A DNA stretch of 64,000 nucleotides from Macrothele yani (Eukaryota; Arthropoda; Arachnida; Araneae; Macrothelidae), in the NCBI GenBank assembly GCA_039090855.1, contig CM077011.1, forward strand, positions 135,658,749 through 135,722,748, in the 5' to 3' direction. The notes under the pieces are model-generated. The model was not told the origin of the DNA. It made no database searches and saw only the letters and a program-made list of their open reading frames with translations. The translations under genes were made by a program, and so were the position numbers. Shown here piece after piece: positions 31,785-43,189 of this stretch (position 1 is the first letter of the stretch; every line of letters starts with the position of its first letter).

Positions 31785-32148
31785 TGCAGAAACTTGAAGA
31801 AATGGGAGAGATCCGGAAAGGAAAATAGCTTCAATTAACGTTGCCTTCAGACAAAGTGAAGCACGGTGAATACATGCATATTTAGCTACATACTGTGTAG
31901 TTGTGAGTAGGGTCAGATTCGGAAGAACAAACTAGGCAGGAAATTTTAATTTGGCGGTCCACTTTCGAAACACAGGCATTAACAGGAAACTCCTCATAAA
32001 TTCTTCCTGTGGAAAACATTCTGTTAGGATTCTGGATGAAAGACAACTGTTAAACACGCATTGTAAAACGAAATTTAGTCGCGACCAATTTTAACAATTT
32101 AACTGCGGATTTTTTTAAAGCTGCTCATTATTGAATGTAGCTGACGCA
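31785..32148. other. No recognisable feature
   Basis: AT-rich intronic sequence with nothing recognised before the duplicated unit G. Confidence 0.4.
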
Positions 32149-32478
32149 AAACGGGATGTAGTATCAGATAATCATTTTCTTTTTAAACTCTTATCTTTGA
32201 AAAAAAAAGAAAGAAAGAAAGAAAATCACGAATCTCGTAAAGACCCCTTTCTGATTAAATCCCCATGAAGATCAGTCTGAAAACTGAAATGAGCACACAG
32301 CAATTTTCCTACGAAATTAATTATTATGTTTGTTTGGTCCCTGATCGCCTAGTGATCAATGGTATTAGTACCTTCTCCTTGAGTAGACTACTTTTTTTAA
32401 AGTCTACTCATTATTTTGACCCATGCACCAATACAGGTAAATTGTTGAATCTTCACTGTTAAAAATATTGTAGTAGGT

Positions 32479-33313
32479 TGTGTCGGGCATCGCTGAGTTC
32501 GATCTGTAACTAGGCTTTACTGATTCCGAATCTCTCAAACGGACCTGACGTAGGTTCTTTTGAGTGCCGTAGAGTTGAACTCGATTGCTGAAACACTGGA
32601 ACGTGTAATCGGCAATTACGTAATATCTAAGACAATTAGTAACTCCAATAACGAGTCCTTTGTTAGACGTCACAAAATTTAATAGATGAGAAAATAAACT
32701 CCGTTCGACTAGCTATCACCACGTGCCAACAGGTTTCCAGATGGCGAACTTTTACTATCTCTGAAATATCCCGGAAGACCCTCCGCCACGTTTAACTTGA
32801 GTCTTTCCGTCCAAATCGCGGCCGATCTATCATCGCCGAGAGACCCTGACTCTTCCGTCAGCCAAAATGCAAATCCCCGAGAGGTTTAACCGACCCTCCC
32901 GGCTCGAACACGCCGTTCGACTAAGAAAAATACCGGTCCTTGAATATATCGGACCACTCACCGTCCGACTACATCGAAGGTAAAACACCAGAAGCCTCCT
33001 GAGCACGTGTCGCTCCCTTTTATAGCCTTACCCCCCCCCTTCCGCATTTCTGGAATCCTGTTTCCAGGGAGTTGACCTCTCTCTAGGAGCGGTGACCTTG
33101 CACCGATACATGAGACCCAGTCGTCCAGGTCAACGGATGCCGCTAGGCACATGCCTGGCTCAGCACTCCTTAATACGGTGTACAAAAGAAACGCGCCACG
33201 TGTCTTACACGTGCGTTGGAATTTGCATTACATCACACTTGAAGTAAAAAATTGATACAGAAAACGTTGCTACATGAAAATAATTATTGGGGGCTTGACT
33301 CCGTCACCTTACA
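32479..33313. mobile_element. Probable solo LTR
   Basis: An 835-bp segment beginning TGTGTCGGGC and ending CACCTTACA. It interrupts element H at GGT: left flank ...TAGTAGGT, right flank GGTTGCACC, where H is expected to read TAGTAGGTTGC (as at 13826). Direct GGT flanks and TG...CA ends suggest a retrotransposon LTR left after recombination. No internal retroviral-type genes are present. Class (Ty3 or other) not determined. Confidence 0.5.
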
Positions 33314-33431
33314 GGTTGCACCAAAACTTGGTGCTGCACCAGCTGCACCATTTTTGGGGCAAAGGGAAAACATTGGGTGATGAATGAAATACGGAAAAAC
33401 ACGATGCAATTGTGGTATCATTCATTACATT

Positions 33432-34380
33432 ATACAGAGTGAATCATAATGAAGTATACAGTTTCAACGTACTATAAAACATGAACAATGTAGGATATTT
33501 TATGTTACCTGTAACATAATTGTAAGGGAATGTTTCATGGTTTTTTTTAGAAACAGTCACATATGATCTATGTGTGCACCCTTAGTCACACGGCACACAT
33601 CGAACCGGTAATCCATTTCCGCCCAAACGCGAAATAATATATGTGAATCAAGTGCAGTGATAGTGGCTATGATATGCAGTTTCAGCTACGCTAGATCAAC
33701 AGGAAGGGGAGGGGCGAATATTTTGTCCTTTACGTGCCCTCACAGGAAAAAGTCACAAGGTGTTAAGTCAGAACTTCTGGGTGGCCATTGGGTCAGCGGC
33801 ATGTTGTAGTCCGCGGCTCGTCCAATCCATCGAGGTCAGTGAGATTTTGCAACATCTGCACTTTGTATGGAATCATTTTCAGCTTATTTCTCAAAATTCT
33901 CCAGACAGTGGGCTGTGAAATCTTCACTTCGCGACTCACCCCCGACGTTGATTTTCCCGGGCTTCGTTGAATGGCGGTGCAAATACTATCGACGACTTCT
34001 TCCGATACACGCAGTCGTCGAGGACTTTTAAGTTTGCACAAACAGCCCGTAGTTTCAAATTTTTTATGCCAATCGTAGATGGATTTTCTGGTTGGAGGTT
34101 ATTTTCCGAATCGTGATCGAAAATGCCGTTGCACAACAGTTACAGATTCCGTTTTGCTCAATTCAAGAACAGAAAGCGCCTTTTCCACTGCAGACGCTGC
34201 CATTTTGACTGACTAGTCACGTGACACGCGCGCTATCGCCTACGTCACCTCCCTCAGTAGCGAGACACAAACTTTATGAGTACATCTACCTAACGGTTCG
34301 CAGTTGTGGTCCGTGTCTTCAACTGTTACTGTTTTACAGCATCTGGAAACTGTATACTTCTTTATGAATCACCCTGTATA
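33432..34380 (-). mobile_element. Mariner-type deletion derivative
   Basis: Termini ACAGAGTGAATCATAATGAA... (33434) and the complement ...TTCTTTATGAATCACCCTGT (to 34378), flanked by TA. The element is about 950 bp; the transposase between helix-turn-helix and third Asp block is deleted. Confidence 0.8.
33557..34203 (-). pseudogene. Mariner-type transposase, catalytic core deleted
   Basis: Start ATG at 34203: MAASAVEKALSVLELSKTES, then VTVVQRHFRSRFGK, a TAA, RKSIYDWHKKFETTGCLCKL, EEVVDSI and SQPTVWRILRNKLKMIPYKV. It then jumps near 33795 to WPPRSSDLTPCDFFL, which is the end of the DDE domain. The end is VCRVTKGAHIDHM-stop at 33557-33559. Both DNA-binding helices remain but the first two catalytic Asp are gone, so it could at most bind DNA, and the early stop argues against even that. 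Confidence 0.85.
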
Positions 34381-34937
34381 TTGAGTGACACCACTTTTTT
34401 TATTATTATTTGCATTCAGGTTGGATACCATACCATGTTATCCAACCTGAATGGTGCGAAGTTGTATCCATTACACCATATCCATGTATGTATCCCCTTT
34501 GCCCCAAAAGTGGTGCAGCTTTTGTAGCATCACTTTTTGGTGCAAGCTAATACAAAATTTTTAACAGTGTTTTTAAGATAAATGTGGGTGGGTGATGAGT
34601 TTCGGAATGTTTCTGCGGGAGAATACCTTTGTGCTCTGTTCCGTCTGTGGATAAGTGGATGGGTTTGATAGGCAATCGCAATGGGTGCTAATTTCAGATT
34701 CTTCGAGATTACCAGTCTCAAAGTCCATCAACTTACGTCTAACTGTATTCGACTTTTGGTAAATTTATTACAACAGGGTGTTTGGTCCGGCGGCACGTCA
34801 CGTTTCTCACATAAGTACAGAAAATTTTATAGCGATTCAGAGCAAACTCCTAACATTCGGATAGAAGGAAACTTTTTTTTTTTTAAGAAATAACTTTTTT
34901 GAGAAATATAAACCTCAAATGACGTTAACGATTATTA

Positions 34938-36253
34938 TACGTAGTGCGATCAAAATGTTCCGAGGCTAGGTACGTAGCGCGCCAACAGATGGCAGTACGC
35001 GCATGCGCGAACAGCGGTCGAGGGCAGGGACCTTCGTGAGTCATTGTGCCAGGTAGCGTCGTTCTGTAAACATCAGGAGCTGTGCTACACGATATTTGGT
35101 GACCACGTACAAAACACAGCTGAGATTTCGGTATGGACTGCAAATTAGAGCAGCGAGCGAACATCAAATTATGCGTCAAACTCGGCAAATCGGGAACGGT
35201 GACGCATGAAATATTGCGGCAGGCTTATGGCAATGAAGCAATGAGTCTTCCAAGGTGTTTTGAGTGGCACTCGCGCTTCAAGAAGGGCGGAACGGCACTG
35301 GAAGACGACGAGAGGTCAAGGCGACCGTCCACGAGCAAAACCCCTGAAAATGTGGACAAAATAAGGGAACTGGTGCATGAGAATCGTCGGAGAACCCTTC
35401 AAGACATTGCTACCATCGTCAATGTGTCATACGGATCAGTGCAAGAATTTCTGACGTCGGTTTTGAACATGCACAGCATTGCTGCAAAGTTTGTGCCAAA
35501 GATTCTGAACCCCGAACAGAAGCCGCTCCGTTTCGACCTCTGTCAAGATCTTCGTCAGCAAGTGGTGAATGATCCAATGTTCCTGTCGCGGGTCATCACT
35601 GGGGACGAGACTTGGGTCTACGGTTACGACCCGGAGACCAAACAACAGTCGTGACAGTGGAAGAGCTGCATCTCCACGACCGAAGAAGACCCTACAGGTC
35701 CGGAGCGCAATCAAAAGAATGTCCATCGTGTTTTTAGACATTCGTGGGGTTGTGCATGGTGAATTCGTCCCCCATAGCCAGACCGTCACCGCCTTCTTTA
35801 CTGCAATGTTCTGCAGCGTCTTAGGGAGGGCAAACGAACTGAAATGTGGCGCAGGGGCGATTTCGTGCTCCATCACGACAATGCAGCAGCTCACAGAGCG
35901 TTAGCAAAACGCCACTTTTGCAGCCGCAACACATGGCACCCCGCCCTCACTCGCCTTACTCGCTGGATTTGGACCCCTGCGACTTCTTTCTGTTCCCGAA
36001 GATGAAGCTGAGGCTCAAGTGTCGCCATTTTGAAACCGTCGACGAGATTCAGCGCGAATCGCAGATGGTGCTGGACACGATTCGCGAACAGGACTTCCAA
36101 GCAGCGTTCCAACAGTGGTAAACCCGCTGGCAGCGGTGTATCGCTGCCCAAGGAGACTTCTTTGAGGGAGATCATAGCCAGACTTAAGTAGCGTAAGTAC
36201 TTTGTTGTATATTAGCCTAGTTTCGTCGAAGCTTTTTGATAGGACCTCGTATT
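34938..36253 (+). mobile_element. Mariner element inserted in unit G
   Basis: Left end TACGTAGTGCGATCAAAATG, CCGAGGCTAG; the right end is the complement of TACGAGGTCCTATCAAAAAG. It sits at a TA inside G copy A, where copy B is uninterrupted (37095). About 1.3 kb. Confidence 0.85.
35133..36120 (+). pseudogene. Mariner transposase, broken in the catalytic half
   Basis: ATG 35133: MDCKLEQRANIKLCVKLGKS. The helix-turn-helix region includes ALEDDERSRRPSTSKTPENV, and RVITGDETWVYGYDPETKQQ (first Asp) runs to a TGA at 35652-35654 where Ser is expected. Reading resumes in other frames: LHHDNAAAHRALAKR (second Asp) and PHSPYSLDLDPCDFFLFPKM (third Asp), ending FQAAFQQW-stop at 36118-36120. The order and spacing are those of mariner DD34D. 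At least one stop and one frameshift inactivate it. The first 174 codons are intact. Confidence 0.88.
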
Positions 36254-36435
36254 CAAAGTGCCAAAATAATTATTCGTTCCAAAAAAAAAAAAAATGCAAA
36301 CGATACGAATACAAGAAAGCGGGTTATTTCTCGAGTGGTCCGCTGGAAGATTTTCAAATGTCTCAGTGGGCCAATCCGCCCCTGGTTGTGATACATGGGT
36401 AACAGAAAACGCACACACGCGCACAGACGCAGCCA

Positions 36436-37516
36436 AAACGGGATTTTGTACCAGGTAACTTCTTTCCTTTAAAAATTTTTTGTTTTCGACTTTAAAAAAA
36501 AAAATCGTGGGTCTCTTGTAAACATGAAGGTCATTCCGAAAGTTGAAATGTGCACATGCCACATCATAATTCTCATACAGAATTAATTTCCATATTTACT
36601 TAGTCACCGATCGCCAATTGTATTTGTATCTCCTCCTTGAGTAGACACCTCTTTTAAGTCTACCCATTATTTTGACCACTGAACCAGTACTGGCGAATCG
36701 TTGTTTCTTTCAAGATGAATATGAGTGGGACAAAATTTCGGAATATCTCTGCTTGAGTATCGCTTAGTGCCCTGTGACAGTCTGTAAATAACGGGTGGGG
36801 ATGATGGGCCATCACAATGGGTACTAGTGCCTCTTTCAAAATTACAAAAGGAGGATAGGGCCTACCAATGACCCTGAACTCCAAGTTCCACGACTAAGAG
36901 TAGTGAGATTCAGCTAAATTGATTTATAACAGCGTATTCGGTCATAGGCGGCACTTTTCTCGCATAAATACAGAGAATTTTGCTGTTCCAGTTTAGAACC
37001 AATGCCCAATATAAATGGGAAGAACTTTTTTATCTTTTTAAGGAAATAACTCTTCAGGCAGAAATAAAGCCTAGATGAATTTATCGATTATTATTCATAA
37101 GTACCAATTCGTTCGATATCCAAATAAAAAACATATGAGAAAGTGGGCCATTTTTCGAGGTCTGCACGGGCTTTATTTGATGAGCCCGACCTGGCCCAAG
37201 CCCGTGCGTTTAAGGCCTGACCCGTTTGAAATATTAGACACTCGGTCCGGCCCGTGATTCATTTTGTATTATTTTGTTTCTATTTTATTTCATTAAATTG
37301 TGAAAATTAAGTAATGAAGTGCGATACTTTTAAAAATATTTAGTTGAATGTAAGCCTAAAAATATTAACTAAGTATAACCTTTTAACAGAGAAAGAAAAA
37401 GGAAGATTAAGCGCGTTCAAAATTAGGAATAGAAGAAACGATCGATGTTGTCCCAATGTCTCATGCAAACACAATCATACACCCAACCCTACTGCAGACA
37501 TCCCCGATCCCTTACT

Positions 37517-37557
<41 letters not shown>

Positions 37558-37905
37558 TACTCGCTCGGGGTCGAATCTTTTTATTCTGAACAAGCCCCAA
37601 AGTGGTTTTACCACCTTAATACCTACAGATGGTAAAGCCACTGTGAGTGCCTCTCCTCGCCGCTGTGATTACGCCATGGGCTATGTCATGGAAGTAAGTA
37701 AAGCAGCTAAACAGGAAAGGATATCGGGAAACACGATTTTTTTTTTCTTTACCATTGCGATGAAAAGAATGGATCGACTTGGCCCGGCCGTAAGTGTCCC
37801 AGCCCGTTGCTTTGTTCTCTAAACTTAACAAAAAGCCCGACCCGGCCCGTGTAGACTCTAGACCATTTCACGAGTGTTCCACCGGATAATGTCCCAGTGG
37901 GCCAA
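36436..37905 (+). repeat. Tandemly duplicated unit G, copy B
   Basis: Homologous to copy A in the order described there. It is uninterrupted where A holds H and the mariner, but broken by a GC-rich MITE at 37158-37862 where A is continuous (36325-36345). Confidence 0.75.
37158..37862. mobile_element. Unclassified MITE with GGGC-rich ends
   Basis: Left end GGTCTGCACGGGC, GAGCCCGACCTGGCCCAAGC; right end AAGCCCGACCCGGCCCGTGT, AGACTCTAG. The ends are inverted. The element interrupts unit G copy B at a site intact in copy A. The interior has a CA microsatellite (37519-37552) and no coding content. The ends recall hAT-type MITEs, but a clear 8-bp duplication was not established. Confidence 0.6.
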
Positions 37906-38514
37906 TCCGCCCCCAGCAGTGTTGTTCTGAATAAACACAGCTTGACAGTGTTGCTGTGAGGAACGCATCGTACCAAAGGGCAGTGAGTTCGTGGTTGTTG
38001 ATGATGAGAAGTGGCCGCGCACTTGGGGTACGAGTTGCTTTGCACCGCGGCCAGTACTCGCGGCAAGGCTAACCTTGATTGGAAGATACTGAGTGTGCAC
38101 TTCCACAGCATAATTTATATATTAAAAAGTACGTAGATGTTCTAAGCGTTTTGTGTACTTACATTTAATCTTAGCTTTGGTTGCGTTTCTAAATAATACA
38201 GATGTTTGCCGTTTTTGCAACGTTATTGCTATTTCTGTAGGTCGGTGATATGCTTTAGAGTCAAGGATATGTACTGAGGGTGTGGGAGGATAAGCAGACA
38301 GTAAAAAGTGGTTTTAGGGGCATTAGGAGTTGCTCCTTTCTTCCTGAGAGGAAAATCGCTGATAGAAGGATCAGCGGGAAGTTTCCTTTTGTTCTGCCTC
38401 TCGTCATGGTGGCACTCCCTCAGGCTTTGTGAGGAGGTCCCCGACACAATGAACTTCATTCATGCGGAGAAATAATGACAACCATGAGATATTTTTCGGT
38501 AAAAAGGCTCTGCA
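37906..38514. other. No recognisable feature
   Basis: GC-mixed sequence right of unit G. A short minus-strand open stretch (38229-38459) has no recognisable domain and is not called a gene. Confidence 0.4.
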
Positions 38515-38650
38515 AACTTCCGGACTGCAGATGGACTAGCGTTCAACACTCGTGACTGTTACGGAAAAATCTCACGATCGATCCCAAACAGGTACGATCG
38601 CTCGAAGCACTAAATATCCGTCGTGCATTAGATGGGCACATTAGGTCATC
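38515..38650 (+). repeat. tRNA-derived SINE, family B, copy 2
   Basis: GCAGATGGACTAGCG-like head, TCACGATCGATCCCAAACAG (box B) and AAGCACTAAATATCCGTCGT match the copy at 656-955. Confidence 0.55.
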
Positions 38651-38965
38651 GGACCCCGATTATAAATAAGGGCGTCTTCCTCTGGTGACTTTCCTGTGGA
38701 GCACTCCAGCCCAGATCTCTTTGTTTCATATTTCTAAGGATCGTTTAAGACCTGGGGTCAGACACACACCCGTTGCTAAAATCCTGTACATAAATCTCTC
38801 TGTTAACTCTCACTCCATAGTCAGCTTAGGTTTCTCCCGGGAATTGGTTTCGTATCACGTTTCTGCTACTCCGGTTTCATCCCTGTTCTCTAATTCCATT
38901 ATCTTAAAATTCGGATGGGGAAACGTTGAAACTTTCATATACATGAAAACAGGAAAATAACATAT

Positions 38966-39840
38966 AAAAATAAGAATTGACAAGTTAGTAATATCATGCA
39001 ATGCATTGATTATGAAACAATTTCCAACATACCAGAAATCATTACTCAAGTTGTGCGGATAATGGCTGTGTGATAAATTTTGCCGCTGTGCCCTAGCCTT
39101 TGACCTCATTTCGATTATATTAAATAGAATTGGTTCAGTATACCTCCGGAACAACATACTAAAGTTTTGTTGCAATAGAAGCATTTTTAGTCAAGTTATG
39201 AGGATATTGGCTGTGGGATATATCTCGCTCTTGTGCCCTGACCTTTGACCCCATTTCGATTATATTCAACAGAACCGGTTCAGTATACCTCCGAAACAAC
39301 ATGAAAATGTTTTGTCGCAATCGAAGCCTTTTTTACGCTTTCCAACCGTAGGTTGACGAAGCGTATATGCTCCAGCTTTTTTCGTCCGTCTGTCCTGTCC
39401 GCACGATAACTGGCGTAAAAATGGTTCAATTTCGATGAAATTTTAGTATGTGGTAGGGGACCACCTGGGGACGAAACCTATTCAAAATGGGACAAATGGG
39501 GTCAAAATCACGACGTAGGAGCGGGATCCATTCCATGCCCTAATGCGTCATAACTTGCGTAAATGTGGTTCTATTTCGATTAAATTTTACTATGTGGTAG
39601 GGGACCGCCTGAGGACGAACCCTATCCAAAATGGGTGAAGTGGGGTCAAAGGTCAGGACATAAGAGCGGGATGCATTTCATTGCCCTTATGCTTCATAAC
39701 GTGCGTAATAATGGTTCGATTTCGATGAAATTTTAGTATGTAGTTGGGGACCACCTTATAGGGACGAACCCTATTGAAAATGGACGAAATGGGGTCAAAG
39801 GTCAGAACATAGGATTGGGATCCATTCCATCGCCCTTATC
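38966..39840. repeat. Repeat F, copy 1
   Basis: Monomers of about 140-160 bp lie on both sides of a 32-nt imperfect palindrome (39334-39365, TACGCTT...GAAGCGTA). Left of it they are in minus orientation, right of it in plus. Plus monomers share CATAACTTGCGTAAA, TTCGATTTCGATGAAATTTT, AGTATGTGGTAGGGGACCAC and GGGGTCAAAGGTCAGGACAT. A GTCCGTCTGTCC block follows the palindrome. No coding content. Confidence 0.8.
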
Positions 39841-40008
39841 AACATATTATTAAGGTGGACGTCAAATAATTTTGCTTCCTATACTTCCAATGGAAAAACT
39901 TTTGTACACATTTCCTTCACAATTAATGTGTTCCCAAGGATGAATATTTGAACATCGATTAAAATAACTTCATATTATAACTTGGAATACTTAATATTTT
40001 TTAAACAT

Positions 40009-43000
40009 CATCATCATCATCATAGTCAACCATTATCAATCCACTGCTGGACGAAGGTCTCCCCAAGTTTCCTCCACAACGGTCTGTCTTGTGCCAGTCT
40101 CCTCCATGTCACTCCCGCATATTTACGAATTTCATCCACCCATCTCCCATGTGGTCTTTTTCTGGGTCTTTTCCTGTCCCTTGGAATCCAATCTAAAATT
40201 TCGGCTGTCCATCCATGGTCTGTCCTTCTGGCAGTATGTCCAGCCCATTGCCATTTCAGGGATTTAACTCTGATCATGATGTCTTCCACTCTCGTCATTT
40301 TTCGGATCCACGAGTTCCTCTTCTTATCTCTCCTGGTTATACTAAGCATGCACCTCTCCATGCTTCTTTGAGTTGTCTGCAGCCTTTGTATGTCTCTTTT
40401 AGTTAAGGTCCACGTCTCTGCACCATACGTAAGCACTGGAAGGATGCATTGATCAAACACTTTTCTTTTAAGACATAATGGCATATTGCTCTTGAAAATT
40501 ATGCTGTTTCTTCCAAAAGCTCTCCAGGCAAGTTTTGTACGCCGATTAATTTCTTCATCAATGTGACCCTCACTTGATATCTGCTGTCCAAGATAAACAT
40601 ACGTATCTGTTATCTCCAGTTTTTCTCCATCAATCGATAAATCTTCATTTCTTGTAAAAGCATTGAACATCACTTTTTGTCTTCTGAAAGTTCATTTTTA
40701 ATCCCACTTCTTTACTCTTGTCAGCAAGTTCCTGGATCATACTCTGCAGCTCTGATGGGGTAGTTGCAAAAATGACTACGTCATCAGCAAAACGAAGGTG
40801 GGTTAGATAATCTCCATTAATCTTTATCCCTTTGTTTTCCCAGTTCAGTGATTGAAAGACATTTTCCAATGTGGCATTAAAGAGCTTCGGAGATATGGTG
40901 TCACCTTGTCTCACTCCCTTTCCAATTTTTATCTGTGTTGTATTTTCAAACAGCCGAATCTTTGCACTTGCATTTTCATAGATGTTATTAATAATATTAA
41001 TGTATGCATCTTCAATACTGCAGGATTTCAGAGCCGTGGTAACTGCTGATGGTTTCACCGAATCAAAGGCTTTTTCATAATCGATAAAAGCCATGCACAA
41101 TGGCAGTTCATATTCCCTCGCTCTTTCAATTAGTTCTCTCAGTACGTGGATATGATCTATTGTGCTGTAGCCACTCCTGAATCCAGCTTGTTCTCTCGGT
41201 TGAGCCATGTCCAGTGTTACCTTCAAGCGGTGTGAAAGAACTTTAGTGAAGATTTTATAAACCACTGATAGGAGGCTGATAGGTCTGTAGTTCCTGAGAT
41301 CCTCAATGTCACCTTTTTTATGTAGCAGGATCATTGTAGCATTGTTCCAATCCTCAGGAATCTTCCCTTCATTAAGGCATCGAGTGAAAATTTGGGCGAG
41401 TACTGTTTCAATTTCTCCACTTGCTTCTTGTATGATGTCTATAGTAATTCCATCTTCTCCTGGAGCTTTCCCCCGCTTCATGTTCTTGATTGCATGAGCA
41501 ACTTCTGCTGGGAGGACTGGAAGAACTCTGGTACCTTTCATGATGTCTGGAGTACATGTATCATCCCTTTCATATAATTTGGAGTAGAAATCTTTCACTC
41601 TTGTCAAAATTTCGCCTCTATTTCTTGTTATAGAACCATCTTCTTTTCTCAGAGCCATAATCTGTTTTCTTCCCTTACTGAGATGTCCCTTTGCTATCTT
41701 TAGGCTTTGGTTGTTTTCAATTGCTTTCCTCACTAGCTCACAGTTGAATTTCCTTACGTCTTCAGTGATACTTTTTCGTGCTGTCTTGCATAGCTCTATA
41801 TATTCCACTTTGGAAGTCACATCTTCTTTAGTTGTCCTCATCTCTCTTCTTTTTTGCATCAACATTTTGGTTTTTCCTGATAATTTGTTTACATGCAACT
41901 TGTTCTTAGACCCAGCTAATTTTGTTGCTGTTTCCATAAGAGCTTTGGTTACTTTTCTGTTAACTTCCGAAATATCCACTTCTTCCGATGTTAGGCCTTC
42001 TAAAGCAGAGAATCTGTTCTTCAGTTCCAACTTGAAAGTATTATGGTGTTTTTTAAGGTTGGTTATGTCAATACATTTTGTTTGTCTTATGAGCTTGCCA
42101 CGTTCCAGTTTAGTGTTGAGGTGCATCTTACATCTCACCAATCTATGGTCACTACCTGTATTGAACTTGTTTAGCACACTGCAGTCTTCTATGACGAATT
42201 TTTTGTTACACATAATAAAATCAATTTCACCTGTCGTCCCAATTGGATGTCTCCATGTCCATTTCCTGTGTGGCTTTTTCTTGAAAAAGGAATTCAAGAT
42301 GAAAAATCCTTCTGCCTCTGCAAACTCAACGAGAGTATTTCCACGCTGGTTTCTGTTGCCGTGACCGAATTTACCTACTGAAGTTTCATTCTGTTGCCGG
42401 TGCCCTATTTTTGCATTGAAATCTCCCATAATTATCTTCAAGTGCTGCTTACCTTTATTATTTAGATGACGAATTTCCTCATAAAATTCTTCAATTTCTT
42501 CTTCAGGATGACTTGTGGTGGGTGCATAAGTTTGAATAATCTGAGCCTGGTATCTTCTCGATAGTTGGATAACGAGTCGTGCAGCTCTGTCAGAGGAACT
42601 TTCAACTTCTACCACTTTATCCTTCAGTTTCTTGTTTATTATAAATCCAACACCACTAGTTCTGCCAGTATCTGTCCCACGATAATAGAAGAGATGTCCA
42701 CTTTTCAGTTCAATGAGATCTTCTCCTTTTCTCCTTACCTCACTCAGCCCGACGATGTCCCACTTGATCCTTTGTAGTTCCTCTTCCAATTCAAGAAGCC
42801 TTGAATCAGAAGATAGGGAGCGTCCGTTGTAGGTAGCCAAGGTCAGCATCAAATGGCAGCCTAGTCCGGTCCTCCGGGATTCTTAGCACCCTCTGCCTTC
42901 ATGTCGCACTGGCCGCTGCCTTGGCCAGGTACATTCCAGCTGCCGGAGACTGAGGGCCAAGATTTAAGTTGTAGAGTCATTTTGGAGGTGTTTGGCCATA

Positions 43001-43189
43001 ACTCACCACGCTGGCCAAGCGGGTTGGTGAGTGTGGGATAGCATTTCCTCTGATCCCGATGGTATATTTATACCGCTATTTGCGGTCGTCAGAGCCCCTT
43101 TAGTGGGAACAGGATGCACCACGAGAAGGCGGGGTTGACATTTGTCAAGGAGAGGCTGTGATGTTACGCATCACCTGACCTTACATCCC
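40009..43189 (-). mobile_element. RTE-type non-LTR retrotransposon, near full length
   Basis: A 3.18-kb insertion with a 10-bp target duplication TTTTAAACAT (39999-40008 and 43190-43199). On the minus strand it has a GC-rich 5' leader (43189-42853), one endonuclease plus reverse transcriptase frame, and ends in an (ATG)n tail (CAT repeats at 40006-40021). Short 3' region, ATG-repeat tail and total length are typical of RTE elements. Confidence 0.92.
40026..42852 (-). pseudogene. RTE endonuclease-reverse transcriptase, one frameshift
   Basis: The enzyme nicks DNA and copies the element RNA by target-primed reverse transcription. From ATG 42852 the first frame runs 735 codons. The AP-endonuclease domain (about residues 1-245) has LATYNGRSL, SEVRR (37-41), MGDFNAKIG (142-150) and SDHR (234-237). 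The RT domain (about 440-720) has NYRPISLL, FIDYEKAFDSV and LRFADD (catalytic pair at 690-691). A 1-nt gain in the run of five T at 40674-40678 shifts the frame. The last 215 codons (thumb and C-terminal region, with TYGAETWTLTKRD, WAGHTARR and RWVDEIRKYAG) continue in the second frame to 40026. No other break is seen. Animal homologues are often annotated as craniofacial development protein 2-like. Confidence 0.92.

Larger units (their letters stand above)
32454..34569. mobile_element. CACTA-like MITE H, enlarged by two insertions
   Basis: Ends CACTGTTAAAAATATTGTAG (left) and CTAATACAAAATTTTTAACAGTG-type (right, to 34569). The subterminal inverted blocks are TGGTGCTGCACC and the complementary GGTGCAGC. 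Flanks CTT (32451-32453) and TTT (34570-34572) fit a 3-bp duplication. The uninterrupted G copy (36715) reads straight across this point. H's own DNA is about 0.33 kb; the rest is an LTR and a mariner. A 15-bp hairpin lies at 34413-34453. Confidence 0.65.
32149..36420 (+). repeat. Tandemly duplicated unit G, copy A (with nested insertions)
   Basis: Matches copy B (36436-37905) piecewise, in the same order. Pieces are 32149-32453, 34570-34937 and 36254-36420. Shared landmarks: AAAACGGGAT, CTCCTTGAGTAGAC, GTCTAC-CATTATTTTGACC, TTTCGGAAT, CGGCAC-TTTCTC and GTGGGCCAATCCGCCCC. Without insertions the unit is about 0.84 kb. The gaps are exactly filled by element H (with an LTR and a mariner inside) and by a second mariner. 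No coding content in G itself. Confidence 0.75.

Noticed and set aside
35436..36175. Minus-strand open stretches opposite the mariner at 34938-36253
   Set aside because: Shadows of the plus-strand transposase; the plus strand carries the GDETW and DNA motifs.
37344..37822. Histidine-threonine-rich open stretches
   Set aside because: Produced by a CA microsatellite at 37519-37552 inside a MITE.
41711..42364. A 217-codon open stretch on the plus strand
   Set aside because: Antisense shadow of the RTE endonuclease-RT gene; no domain of its own.
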